Assembly: GCF_020615385.1 (NCBI RefSeq)
Contig: NZ_JAJAVB010000040.1
Location: forward strand, 1-37,315
Direction: 5' to 3'
Length of the DNA: 37,315 nucleotides
Source: Jiella soli
GTDB lineage: Bacteria > Pseudomonadota > Alphaproteobacteria > Rhizobiales > Rhizobiaceae
In this document: positions 15,862 through 23,851 of the stretch, in pieces
Layout: every line of letters begins with the position of its first letter
How positions within the stretch are numbered: position 1 is the first letter of the stretch
Notes under the pieces: generated by a model
Database searches by the model: none
Seen by the model: only the letters and a program-made list of their open reading frames with translations
Told to the model about the DNA's origin: nothing
Made by a program: the position numbers and the translations under genes

Positions 15862-16599
15862 ATGGCACATGGAGTCACCAAATTGGCCGAAGCCCGACGG
15901 GTCGATGCAGCCGAGGACGAACCGAAGACGAGGCGGAAGACCCGCGAAGCGACGGTCGAGAACTCCGCTTTCCGGCCTCTGCACGAGCGCATGCGCGAGG
16001 ACATCATCAGCGGCGACCTGTCCGAGGGGTCGTGGCTGAAGACGCACGACCTCGCCGGCCGCTACGGCGTCAGCACCAATCCGATCAGGGAAGCCCTCCA
16101 TCAACTCAGCGGCGAGGGCTTCGTCGTCCTGATCCGCAATCGCGGCGCCCGGGTCCGAATGCTTGACGAACCGTTCGTCCGGAACATCTTCGACATAAGG
16201 GCTCTGATCGAGCCGTATCTCATCCGGTTGTTCGTAGAGCAGGCCTCCGAGGCGGACATTGAGGAGGCCCGCTCCTTCCAGCGACAGATTGAGGCGATGC
16301 CTCGGGACCAGGTCGTGCTGGATGCACTCGACGAGGGTTTCCACGGCGTGATGTACGGGCGCCACTTCAACCACGAGGCGCTGTCGATCCGACAGAGGCA
16401 CGGCGAGGTCGTCCGTGCGCTGGCGCGGCGCCACCCGGCGAGTCCGGCCCGACGCCTAGCGATGATCGCCGAGCACCAGGAGATCCTCGCCGCGGTGGAG
16501 CGCCACGACGTCGAGGGGGCCGCCAAGGTCGTCGCGAAGCATGCACGGGGCGCGGAGCGCCACCTGATCGAGCGCATGCGTCAGGGACGGCCGGCGTAG
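15862..16599 (+). CDS. GntR-family (FCD subfamily) transcriptional regulator
   Basis: This is a 245-residue regulator with an N-terminal low-complexity stretch of about 35 residues. A winged HTH follows (DLAGRYGVSTNPIREALHQLSGEGF), then an FCD helical domain with LDEGFHGVMYGRHF and IAEHQEILAAVERHD carrying the likely metal-binding histidines. It lies divergent from the TRAP/dehydratase operon and likely represses it until a sugar acid binds. The ATG at 15862 is used; a TTG at 15844 is also in frame, and neither has a strong Shine-Dalgarno. It is not closely related to the GntR protein at 195-875. The decayed keto-deoxy-acid dehydratase-like gene follows 66 bp later in the same direction. Confidence 0.9.
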   Translation: MAHGVTKLAEARRVDAAEDEPKTRRKTREATVENSAFRPLHERMREDIISGDLSEGSWLKTHDLAGRYGVSTNPIREALHQLSGEGFVVLIRNRGARVRMLDEPFVRNIFDIRALIEPYLIRLFVEQASEADIEEARSFQRQIEAMPRDQVVLDALDEGFHGVMYGRHFNHEALSIRQRHGEVVRALARRHPASPARRLAMIAEHQEILAAVERHDVEGAAKVVAKHARGAERHLIERMRQGRPA

Positions 16600-16665
16600 C
16601 GACCGTTTCCTCACCTACTCCGGCCGTCCCACTGACGCAAAACGCGTCGAATCAGGAGTGCTCTC

Positions 16666-17283
16666 ATGACCGCCTGTTCCGCCGTCCGCCCCTTCCGCGG
16701 TGTCTATCCGGTCGCGCCGACCATCTTCCACGAGGACGGCACGCCCGATCCCGACGGCCAGCGCCGGGCGATCGACTTCATGATCGACGCCCGCTCGACC
16801 GGCATCTGCATCCTCGCCAACTTCTCCAAGCAGTTCGTCCTGTCCGACGCCGTGCGCGACGACCAGATGAAGCTCGTCCTCGAGCACGTCGCCGGCCGGG
16901 TGCCGGTGATCGTCACGACCAGCCACCTCTCGACCGACATCTGCGTCGAGTGCTGCAGGGCGGCCGAGGCCCCAGGAGCGGCGATGGTCATGGTGATGCC
17001 GCCCTATCACGGCGCGACCTTCCGGGTGAGCGAGGCCCAGGGCTTGGAGTTCTTCCGGACGATATCGGACGCGATAACGATCCGGTGATGATCCAGGACG
17101 CGCCGGTCGCCGGCACGCCGCTACCGCCGGCGCTGCTCGCCCCGGATGGCTTCGGAGCTGGAGAACATCGCCCTCTTTCGCCTTGGCTTTCTCGGGCCCG
17201 GCGGTCCCGCCGCGCAAACGGGCGGCGCCGTTGCCGCTTTGGTCAGCAGCCATACGCCGATGTCTGCTTCCGGTAAGCTGTAG
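16666..17283 (+). pseudogene. DHDPS-family gene (L-2-keto-3-deoxyarabonate dehydratase-like), frameshifted and truncated
   Basis: The first 136 residues are intact and resemble the DHDPS/NAL-fold 2-keto-3-deoxyarabonate dehydratases: RGVYPVAPTIFHEDGTPD, GICILANFSKQFVLSD, VTTSHLSTDICVECC and MVMPPYHGATFRVSEAQG. Near 17075 a base is missing and the conserved PVMIQDAPVAGTPLP continues one frame over. Near 17142 an extra C restores the original frame for RMASELENIALFRL. The similarity then fades and the frame ends at 17283, with about 100 C-terminal residues lost. The usual YFKIE Schiff-base lysine is not found (the aligned text is LFRLG). The ATG at 16666 follows AGGAG. It fits the acid-sugar dehydratases across the divergent promoter as the next step of a pathway. 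Confidence 0.75.
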
Positions 17284-17344
17284 ACACGGCGGCGGTGACT
17301 GGATTGGCGCACAGCGGCAATCATTTCTGGCCGGATCGGTGAAG

Positions 17345-17447
17345 GTTTTCGGATGCCGGCGAGCGCGACGATCACCGCGTTATGATGGGCCGGCGTCCGA
17401 CAACCGCCCAGCCCACGCCGACTTCGTCCTCGATGCTCTGGAAATAC
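17345..17447 (+). pseudogene. Possible IS3-family transposase (OrfB) scrap
   Basis: A short plus-strand peptide, AHADFVLDALEIPL, resembles the region of IS3-family OrfB after the second catalytic Asp. The preceding residues are readable only with frame changes. It sits directly against the second copy of the 327-bp repeat. The match is short, so this could be chance similarity. Confidence 0.3.
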
Positions 17448-17771
17448 CCCTGCGGCGAGGACCGCGGTGATGTTGCGCTTTTGGTCTTTCGTCTTTCTTG
17501 TTTTCGTAGCGCGGGTTGGCGCCAACCCATTTTGAGTTTTCGCAACCACTTTCGACGTGGCGCAGGGTCGGAACGAAGCGTTGCCAACTCGGCGCGGAGC
17601 CGACGCCGAGTTGGCAAGAGGCGGCGCCGCGTCTTTCGGCTCGACAAAGACGCAAGGATCACAGTCCGGGGCCGGCATGCGCCGTATAGGTTTCTCGGCA
17701 TACGGCGTATGAAGAGGTAACGGGGGCGTTCCGGGGGATGAAGCATACGCCGTGACGCTTTGGGATGCGTC
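17445..17771. repeat. 327-bp direct repeat, copy 2
   Basis: This is the second copy of the dyad-rich repeat at 9198-9524, same orientation and length. The 16-bp palindrome lies at 17513-17528. The long stem is preserved except for one mismatch in its right arm. The repeat stops 2 bp short of the stop codon of the IS66-family transposase remnant that runs the other way. The two copies enclose 7.9 kb with the two dehydratase genes, the TRAP genes, a GntR gene and IS fragments. Confidence 0.85.
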
Positions 17772-17773
17772 CG

Positions 17774-18297
17774 TCAGGCGGCGACCCGTCTGATCCTCTC
17801 GGCTCGGGCCGCCCAGTTCCAGGACAGGAGCTCGTCGAGGCGGGTCTGCGGCATGTCGGCGATGCGAGCGAGGATGTCGGCGAGCCAGGCCTGCGGGTCG
17901 ATGTCGTTCAGCTTGGCCGTCATGATCAGCGTCAGCATGAAGGCGCAGCGGTCCACGCCGCGATCGGAGCCGGCGAAGGTCCAGGAACAGCGACCCAAGG
18001 CCAAGCCCCTGAGCGCTCGCTCTGCCGCATTGTTCGTCAGGCAAACCCTGCCATCCTTGGTGAAGCAGGCGAAGCTGTCCCACTTGGTCAACATGTAGTC
18101 CATGGCTTTGGCGACCGGGGCATGGCGCGACAGGCGCGTTCGTTCGGTGCGCATCCACGTTTCGATCTCGGTAAGGATCGGCAGGCTCTTGTTCTGGCGG
18201 ACGGCCAGGCGTTCATCGGCGGACAGGCCGTTGATGGCGCGCTCGATATCGAACAGGGCGTCGATCCGCTTCACCGCTTCCAAGGCCATGGGCGAGA
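17774..18297 (-). pseudogene. IS66-family transposase, C-terminal fragment
   Basis: On the minus strand about 170 residues match the C-terminal third of IS66 TnpC: VKRIDALFDIERAINGLSAD, RLSRHAPVAKAMDYML, LTNNAAERALRGLALGR (which contains the last catalytic Glu of the DDE triad), FAGSDRGVDRCAFML and NDIDPQAWLADILARIADMP. The first two catalytic Asp residues are missing because the gene is cut at about 18297, where a plus-strand recombinase fragment begins. The frame appears open to 18394 only because it runs antisense into that recombinase. It is not functional. Confidence 0.85.
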
Positions 18298-18778
18298 AGC
18301 GCTGCGCCTCGACCGTGCCGATGTCGATCTCGTCGACGGCGTCCTGCACATCAGGAAGACCAAGTTCCGCAATGATCGCCTGGTCCCGGTCCACGCCACG
18401 ACGCTGGCGGCGCTACGCAACTATGCGCTGCAGCGCGATGCGGCGTTCCCGGCGCCGAAGGACTCGACGTTTTTCCTCTGCTCGCGCGGCAACCGGTTGT
18501 CGCCCTCAGGACTCTCGATAGCGTTCCGCGCAGCCTGTAAGCTTGCCGGGCTCGGCAGCGGAAAGGCATTGAGGCCGCATGATCTGCGACATCGTTTCGC
18601 CATCACGCGTCTTGCCGTCTGGCATCGAGAGAACGCCGATGTGCAAGCGCTGCTGCCTTTGTTGGCGACATATCTCGGCCATGCCCGCTACGCCGACACC
18701 GCCTATTGCGTGACCGTCACCGCGGACCTTCTGGGTATGGCGGCTGATCGCGCGTTCGCCGGTGGAGGTGTCTCATGA
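18298..18778 (+). pseudogene. Tyrosine recombinase, C-terminal catalytic fragment (probable RIT element member)
   Basis: About 160 residues of a phage-integrase-type catalytic domain remain: EALRLDRADVDLVDGVLHIR, KTKFRNDRLVPVH (with the catalytic Lys), HDLRHRFA (His and Arg), TYLGHARYAD and DTAYCVTVTADLLG (with the likely nucleophilic Tyr). The N-terminal domain and the first catalytic Arg are lost at the junction with the IS66 fragment. The stop overlaps the ATG of a second recombinase (ATGA), the arrangement seen in recombinase-in-trio elements. The frame is open to 17765 upstream, but that part is antisense to IS66 and not real. Confidence 0.8.
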
Positions 18779-19313
18779 GCCCATGTTCCTCGCTCCCGCC
18801 GCTCCTGGAGTCCTTCTTCCGCGACCGGCTGCCCAAGCAAAGGAACGCGAGCCGTTCCACCGTCGCCAGCTATCGCGATGCCTTGCGCATGCTGATCCTG
18901 TTCGCCGCCGAACGCACCGGGCGCAAGCCCTGTAAGGTGGCAGTCGAGGATCTCGACCGCCACCCCGTTCTCGCCTTTCTGGACGAGATCGAGCAGAAGC
19001 GAAAGAATTCGATTCGACACGCAATGCGGGCCTGACGGCGATCCGGTCGTTCTTCCATCATGTAGCGGCGAACGACCCGGCATCGTTGGGCGTCGCCCAA
19101 CGCGTCCTCGCCATTCCGATAAAGAAGTCGCACACTGAGGTAACGCATCATCTCGTGCGACGCGAAGTCGACGCTCTCATCACCGCGCCGGATCAGCGTA
19201 CCCCGCGCGGTCGCCGCGATCGGGCCCTGCTGTTGGTCCTCGTCCGCACCGGCGCACGTGTGTCGGAGGCCGTCGGCGTCAACGCCTGCGCCCTCCAGCT
19301 CGATCGACCGTAG
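18775..19313 (+). pseudogene. Second tyrosine recombinase, N-terminal fragment with frameshift
   Basis: It begins MSPCSSLPPLLESFFRD and contains a core-binding SAM-like domain (RSTVASYRDALRMLILFAAE). Near 19017 a missing base throws the frame into a TGA at 19033. One frame over, the protein continues as LTAIRSFFHHVAANDP, then QRVLAIPIKKSHTE and RTGARVSEAVGV, the start of the catalytic domain, and stops at 19313. The remaining 150 or so residues with the RHRY residues are missing. Order, orientation and the four-base overlap with the previous recombinase point to the remains of a recombinase-in-trio element. Confidence 0.8.
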
Positions 19314-19431
19314 AATAAATCGGTGGCTTGGGAGGGCGTGAACGAGCCAGCCGTCTCAGACGCGCTCGTACCTTGCCTGGAAGCGGTGATAGCCACACCT
19401 GGCGCTCTCGGCATCCCAATCCGGACCGCCG

Positions 19432-20133
19432 TTAGTTATCGGCCAGATCGGTTCCCGACAGCAGTCCAATCACCGGCACGAAGGCGAGCGCGATGACGAC
19501 GAAGTAGATCGCGACGTCGAGGACGCCCTGCCCGAACAGCGGCATCCGGCCGAGCAGACAGGGGATCGCGATCACTAGGACGAGGCCGGTCATCAGCGCG
19601 TCGACGATCGCCATCGTGCCGCCCTCGCGGATCGTGTCGGGATAGAGCAGCAGCAGGAACGGCACGACATAGGTCATCGCCCCGAGCCAGACCGTCTCGC
19701 GCGCCGCCGGCAGCCAGTTGGTCTGGGCGATGCCCGCGGCGACGAAGACCGCGACGCAGACCGGCGGCGTTATGACCGAGATCGTCGTGAAGTAGAAGGC
19801 GAACATGTGGGCGGCGAGCGGCTCGATGCCGACCGCCGTCAGCGCCGGCGCCAGCACGGCGGCAACGAGGACGTAAGCCGCCGTCGTCGGCAGGCCCATG
19901 CCGATGATCAGGCAGACCAGCCCGACGATCAGCGCGACGAGGAAGACGGAGTTGCCGGCGATGGCGACGATCAGCGAGGACAGCGTCTCGCCGATGCCGG
20001 TGAGGTTGATCATCGCGACGAGGATCTGCGCGTCGGCGAGCAGCACTCCGATGATGACGAGGCCGCGCCCGGCATCGTCGAGCGAGGCGACGAGCTGGCG
20101 GCCGATCTCGCGCGCGGAGCGCTGCCCGAGGCT
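19432..20133 (-). pseudogene. Fused TRAP (4TM/12TM, TAXI-type) permease, C-terminal fragment
   Basis: The last 230 or so residues of a fused DctQM-type permease remain. Markers are [59 protein letters not shown] and [12 protein letters not shown]. Full-length members have roughly 600 or more residues, so the first two thirds are lost. Upstream, the frame reads [20 protein letters not shown] up to about 20115, with no proper start codon; the 204-residue open frame from 20046 would use an internal GTG. A LysR fragment begins just beyond. It has no partner binding protein here and is presumably dead. Confidence 0.8.
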
Positions 20134-20136
20134 CCG

Positions 20137-20257
20137 CTGGAGCCACCTGCTCGACGAACGTCTCGCCGGCTTCGGTCAGGCCGACGCTGCGGGTCGTCCT
20201 GTTGAACAGCCTGATGCCCAGCCGTTCCTCCGGAGCGATTACCGTGTTGCCGAGCGA
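20137..20257 (-). pseudogene. LysR-family regulator scrap
   Basis: About 40 residues resemble the end of a LysR-type HTH domain: [20 protein letters not shown] followed by [10 protein letters not shown]. Nothing of the effector domain follows; the sequence passes directly into the fused TRAP permease fragment. It is likely the residue of a deletion or recombination junction. Confidence 0.6.
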
Positions 20258-20328
20258 GCGATCTGCTGGTGTTTCAATGGATTGCAAGGGAAGAAGGGCT
20301 TGCTGACCGTCGGGCGAGCGTTACCTCA

Positions 20329-20342
20329 TGAAAGCGTTTGCA
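20329..20342. promoter_or_regulatory. LacI-type operator candidate before the kdgT operon
   Basis: TGAAAGCGTTTGCA lies 13 bases before the ATG of the permease gene. It is an imperfect dyad around a central CG and closely resembles the perfect GCAAACGTTTGC element at 23806-23817. The shared half-site CGTTTGCA suggests that the LacI-family protein encoded at 30121-31200 controls both operons. No clear -35/-10 pair is seen upstream. Confidence 0.5.
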
Positions 20343-20355
20343 GTGGATAAATCAG

Positions 20356-21369
20356 ATGAAAATTAAGGCTACTCTCGACCGCATCCCCGGGGGCATGATG
20401 GTCGTACCGCTTCTCCTCGGCGCAACGATCAACACGTTCTTGCCGGACCTGCTTCGGATCGGAAATTTCACCCAGGCGCTCTTCGTCGATAGCGCCGGTG
20501 CGCTAATTGCACTCTTCCTCTTGTGCGCCGGCGCCCAGATCAATCTGACGAATGTCGGTTCGGCTGCAGCGAAGGGTGCAACGCTTCTCGCCCTGAAATG
20601 GATCGTCGGCGCTGCAATAGGCCTCTTGGCCTATGCGTTCGCGGGCCCCAAAGGTCTTTTCCTGGGCATGGTGCCGCTCGCGATCATCGCGGCGATGACC
20701 AATTCGAACGGCGGCCTCTACGTCGCGATCGTCGGTCAGTACGGCCGGGCGGACGACAAGGCGGCCTATTCGCTGCTCGCGCTGAATGACGGGCCGTTCC
20801 TGACCATGGTCGCCCTGTCGATCTTCGGTGCCATGGGCTTCGTGAACGGCCTCTTCTCGATCGTCTCCTTCATCAGCGTCCTGCTGCCGATCGTCGTCGG
20901 CATCGTGCTCGGCAACCTCGATCCTGACCTGCGGAGCTTCCTCGCCAAGGGGAGCGACATGCTGATCCCGTTCTTCGCATTCGCGCTCGGCATGGGCATC
21001 GATTTCGGAGCGATCATCGAGGGTGGCCTCGCCGGCATTGCGATCGGCGTCATGACCACGCTCTTCACGGGAACCGTCGGCTACTTCGTGTTCCGCACGC
21101 TCGGCTGGAACCCGATCGTCGGCTCGGCCGAAGGCTCGACTGCGGGCAATGCCGTCGCGACGCCGATGGCGATCGCGGCGGCCAACCCCGTCTTCGAGAG
21201 CGTCGCGAAGCTCGCCACCGTTCAGGTCGCGGCCTCGACGGTGACGACCGCTATCCTTCTGCCCCTGTTCGTGTCGTTTCTGGTGTCCCGGACCGATCCC
21301 AAGCGGATCGCGGCGACGCGGGACGAAGAGGCATTGGACGCACCGGCGGAAGGAGCCCGGGCGCGATGA
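20356..21369 (+). CDS. kdgT: KdgT-family 2-keto-3-deoxygluconate/acid-sugar permease
   Basis: This is an inner-membrane proton symporter of the KdgT family, 337 residues with about 10 hydrophobic segments. It starts MKIKATLDRIPGGMMVVPLL, almost a family hallmark, and contains MTNSNGGLYVAIVGQYG, LGNLDPDLRSFL, MLIPFFAFALGMGID and EGSTAGNAVATPMAIA. I used the ATG at 20356; a TTG at 20338 is in frame but lies within the candidate operator. It overlaps the kinase gene by four bases. With a DUF1537 kinase and a PdxA2-type dehydrogenase it more likely carries a four-carbon acid sugar or related acid than 2-keto-3-deoxygluconate itself; that is inferred from context. Confidence 0.88.
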   Translation: MKIKATLDRIPGGMMVVPLLLGATINTFLPDLLRIGNFTQALFVDSAGALIALFLLCAGAQINLTNVGSAAAKGATLLALKWIVGAAIGLLAYAFAGPKGLFLGMVPLAIIAAMTNSNGGLYVAIVGQYGRADDKAAYSLLALNDGPFLTMVALSIFGAMGFVNGLFSIVSFISVLLPIVVGIVLGNLDPDLRSFLAKGSDMLIPFFAFALGMGIDFGAIIEGGLAGIAIGVMTTLFTGTVGYFVFRTLGWNPIVGSAEGSTAGNAVATPMAIAAANPVFESVAKLATVQVAASTVTTAILLPLFVSFLVSRTDPKRIAATRDEEALDAPAEGARAR

Positions 21370-22712
21370 CCGCCCCTGCCGAAGCCGGATCGCGCCCCCG
21401 TACTCCCTCGATCCTCGTCCTTGCGGACGATCTGACCGGGGCGGCCGATTGCGGGCTCCAGTTCACGGCGGCCGGCCTGAAAACCCGGGTGTTTCTGAAC
21501 TCGGCGGCGAAGGCTGAAACGGCTGGCTGCGACGCGATCGTCATCGACTGCGAAAGCCGGGCGCTGGAAACCCATGCCTCCCGGGCTGCGATCGACAGCG
21601 CGCTGAATGGTGTTTCCCTGGACGGGCTGCGGCTGTTCAAGAAGATCGATTCGACGATGCGCGGGAATGTCGGCGCCGAGATCGATGCGATGGCCCGCGC
21701 GTCGCAATGCCGGACCGTTCTCGTGACACCCGCCTACCCCTCCATGGGGCGGACGGTGTCAGAGGGCGTTCTTCTGGTCGACGGCGTTCCGGTGGCCAAG
21801 ACATCCATCGCCGAGGATCCCGCAACCCCCGTCCACGAAAGCCAGATCATCGACCTGCTCGGCCCGCAAATGCCGGACGTCCGCATCGTCTCGGTCTCTC
21901 CGGACGAGCTGGCCGACCTCGAAAGGATCCGGCCCTGGGCCGAGGAGGCGACCCGCGCGGGCACCTATCTTTGCCTCGTCGTCGACGCTGAGACCGACGA
22001 CGATCTGAGGCGCGCAGCCACGCTCGGCCGCCACATCGAGGCAGCGACGGGTCCGCTTCTCTGGGCCGGTTCCGCCGGGATTGCCGAACACCTCTCCAGG
22101 GTCTGGGGAGGCTCGGCCGGCACCGGGCCGACCGCACTTCCGCCTGCAACGCATCCGGCCCTCCTCGTTTGCGGCAGCGTCAATCCCGTGGCGATCGAAC
22201 AGATCGACGCCGTCTGTGAGGCGCACGGGATCGAGCCGGTCGTAATGTCGGCCGAAGCCCTGATCGACGATGCGTTGGAGGCGGAAGCCAGACGCTGCGC
22301 CGACAGGATCGAAGCGATCTACGCAGAGTCCGGAAAGATCGCGGTCCTGACGACCTCCCATGAGAGCTCGCACATCCGCCGGGTCATGGAGATCGCGGCG
22401 GACAAAGGCCTCACCCGCCGCGATGCCAGCCGGCTGGTCGCCAGGGGTCTTGGCCGCGTCGCCAAGCTCCTTCTGGATTCCGGCACGATCGGGCGGCTCG
22501 TCGCGACCGGCGGCGATACGGCCCGCGCCACGATGGAGGCCTGCGGGATCGCGGCCGTCGAGATCCGCGGAACCGTTCTGCCGGGAATGCCGCTCGTCAC
22601 GGCAATCGGGCCGCCGGAGTGCCATATTGTGACCAAGGCCGGCGGCTTCGGACACCGCGAAGCGCTGGCGGAAGCGTTGACTTATCTGATCGAAGGAAGG
22701 GCGAACCCATGA
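21366..22712 (+). CDS. Four-carbon acid-sugar kinase, DUF1537 family (OtnK/DtnK-like)
   Basis: This is an ATP-dependent kinase expected to phosphorylate an acid sugar such as D-threonate or D-erythronate at the terminal hydroxyl. The N-terminal substrate-binding domain shows LVLADDLTGAADCG and LFKKIDSTMRGNVGAEID. The C-terminal nucleotide-binding domain shows LVATGGDTARA and HIVTKAGGFGHREAL. Length 448 is slightly longer than usual (about 420). The ATG at 21366 overlaps the permease stop, and its own stop overlaps the pdxA2-type gene (ATGA). DUF1537 kinases coupled to PdxA2 feed a route to dihydroxyacetone phosphate. Related members accept other acids, so the exact substrate is open. Confidence 0.9.
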   Translation: MTAPAEAGSRPRTPSILVLADDLTGAADCGLQFTAAGLKTRVFLNSAAKAETAGCDAIVIDCESRALETHASRAAIDSALNGVSLDGLRLFKKIDSTMRGNVGAEIDAMARASQCRTVLVTPAYPSMGRTVSEGVLLVDGVPVAKTSIAEDPATPVHESQIIDLLGPQMPDVRIVSVSPDELADLERIRPWAEEATRAGTYLCLVVDAETDDDLRRAATLGRHIEAATGPLLWAGSAGIAEHLSRVWGGSAGTGPTALPPATHPALLVCGSVNPVAIEQIDAVCEAHGIEPVVMSAEALIDDALEAEARRCADRIEAIYAESGKIAVLTTSHESSHIRRVMEIAADKGLTRRDASRLVARGLGRVAKLLLDSGTIGRLVATGGDTARATMEACGIAAVEIRGTVLPGMPLVTAIGPPECHIVTKAGGFGHREALAEALTYLIEGRANP

Positions 22713-23728
22713 ATCCGATTATTGCCATCACCATGGGGGACGTTTGCGGCATCGGTCCCGAGATCATCGCACGGACGGTCGCCGATCCGAAAACGCTCGA
22801 GCTCTGCCGTCCGGTCGTCGTCGGTGACGCCGCCGTGCTCGAAAAGGCCCGGGCGATCGTCGGGGCCGAGTTCAGCATTCGCTCGTTCAAGCCCGAAGAC
22901 GCCATCCCGGAGGCCGAGGCGAACGAGGTGCTCTGCGCCGATCCGGGGCTCGATCTGGGTGGCCTCCCGTTCGGCGAAGTGCGGGCGGAGGCAGGCAACG
23001 GATCGTTCCAGTTCCTCAAGGCCGCGGTCGACATGGCGAAGGCCGGAAAGGTCGCGGCGATCGCGACGGCGCCGCTGAACAAGGAAGCCCTCCATGCGGG
23101 CGGCCACCTCTATCCCGGCCATACCGAGATCCTCGCCGAACTGACCGGGACCGACAGCTATTCGATGATGCTGGCGACGCCGAAGATGAAGGTCATTCAC
23201 CTCACCACCCATGTCGGCCTCCTGGAGGCGATCCGCCGGATCAACCCGGAGCGGACCTATCAGGTCATCCGCCTGGCGCAGGATACGCTCGCGGCGGCCG
23301 GAACGCCTCATCCGAAGATCGCCGTCTGCGGCATCAATCCTCATGCAGGCGAGAACGGGCTCTTCGGCGAGGGCGAGGAGGAGGAAAAACTTGTTCCCGG
23401 GATCGAGCGGGCGCTGGGCGAAGGCATCGACGTCAAAGGTCCTCTGCCGGCCGACACCCTCTTCTACCGGGCGATGCGCGGCGATTTCGACGTGGTCGTC
23501 GCCTGCTATCACGATCAGGGCCATGCGCCCGTGAAGGCCGTCGCCTTCGACGAAGGCATCAACATCACTGTCGGCCTCAAGGGCGGCATCATCCGCACCT
23601 CCGTGGATCACGGCACCGCATTCGATATCGCCGGCAAGGGGATCGCCCGCTACGAAAGCCTCGTTGCGGCGATCCGCTACGCCTGCGAACTCGCGCCGAA
23701 GCCCGAAGCGGCTCACGCCACCGCCTGA
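22709..23728 (+). CDS. pdxA2: 4-phospho-acid-sugar 3-dehydrogenase, PdxA2 type
   Basis: This is a PdxA-family NAD-dependent dehydrogenase that oxidises the C3 hydroxyl of a 4-phospho-threonate or -erythronate; the product decarboxylates to dihydroxyacetone phosphate. It begins IIAITMGDVCGIGPEI. It contains ATAPLNKEALHAGGHLYPGH (with the metal-binding His), LTTHVGL, CGINPHAGENGLFG and CYHDQGHAPVKAVAFDEGIN, with three separate metal-ligand histidines. Length is 339. Pairing with a DUF1537 kinase indicates the PdxA2 catabolic branch and not vitamin B6 synthesis. The ATG at 22709 overlaps the kinase stop and follows GAAGGAAGGG. It closes the first operon; 123 bp separate it from the ABC operon. 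Confidence 0.9.
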   Translation: MNPIIAITMGDVCGIGPEIIARTVADPKTLELCRPVVVGDAAVLEKARAIVGAEFSIRSFKPEDAIPEAEANEVLCADPGLDLGGLPFGEVRAEAGNGSFQFLKAAVDMAKAGKVAAIATAPLNKEALHAGGHLYPGHTEILAELTGTDSYSMMLATPKMKVIHLTTHVGLLEAIRRINPERTYQVIRLAQDTLAAAGTPHPKIAVCGINPHAGENGLFGEGEEEEKLVPGIERALGEGIDVKGPLPADTLFYRAMRGDFDVVVACYHDQGHAPVKAVAFDEGINITVGLKGGIIRTSVDHGTAFDIAGKGIARYESLVAAIRYACELAPKPEAAHATA

Positions 23729-23760
23729 CGAGACCTCCAGCCTCATTCGCAAAAGCCCTG

Positions 23761-23817
23761 TTGACAGGTCGCGCAGATGAGCATTTCATAATGAGAACGT
23801 TTGCAGCAAACGTTTGC
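23761..23817 (+). promoter_or_regulatory. Promoter with tandem LacI-type operators before the ABC operon
   Basis: A perfect -35 hexamer TTGACA is at 23761-23766. A weak -10 candidate, TTCATA at 23785 or CATAAT at 23787, has wide spacing. Directly after it are two side-by-side dyads: TGAGAACGTTTGCA (23792-23805) and the perfect palindrome GCAAACGTTTGC (23806-23817). Such CG-centred palindromes are bound by LacI-family repressors, and their position at or just after the start of transcription fits repression. The LacI gene lies inside the operon, which suggests autoregulation. Confidence 0.65.
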
Positions 23818-23851
23818 ATCGCGGCATGCGACCTTTGGGAGGAGGGCCATC

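Noticed and set aside
16634-16648. GACGC-AAAAC-GCGTC dyad before the DHDPS-like pseudogene as an operator
   Set aside because: Only 5-bp arms in GC-rich DNA; likely chance, and no similar site was noticed elsewhere in the window.
17765-18295. Plus-strand frame that seems to extend the recombinase to 337 residues
   Set aside because: This part is the complement of the IS66 transposase fragment; recombinase similarity begins only at about 18298.
22709-23728. Vitamin B6 biosynthesis pdxA
   Set aside because: It is coupled to a DUF1537 kinase and a KdgT permease, the known context of the catabolic PdxA2 branch.
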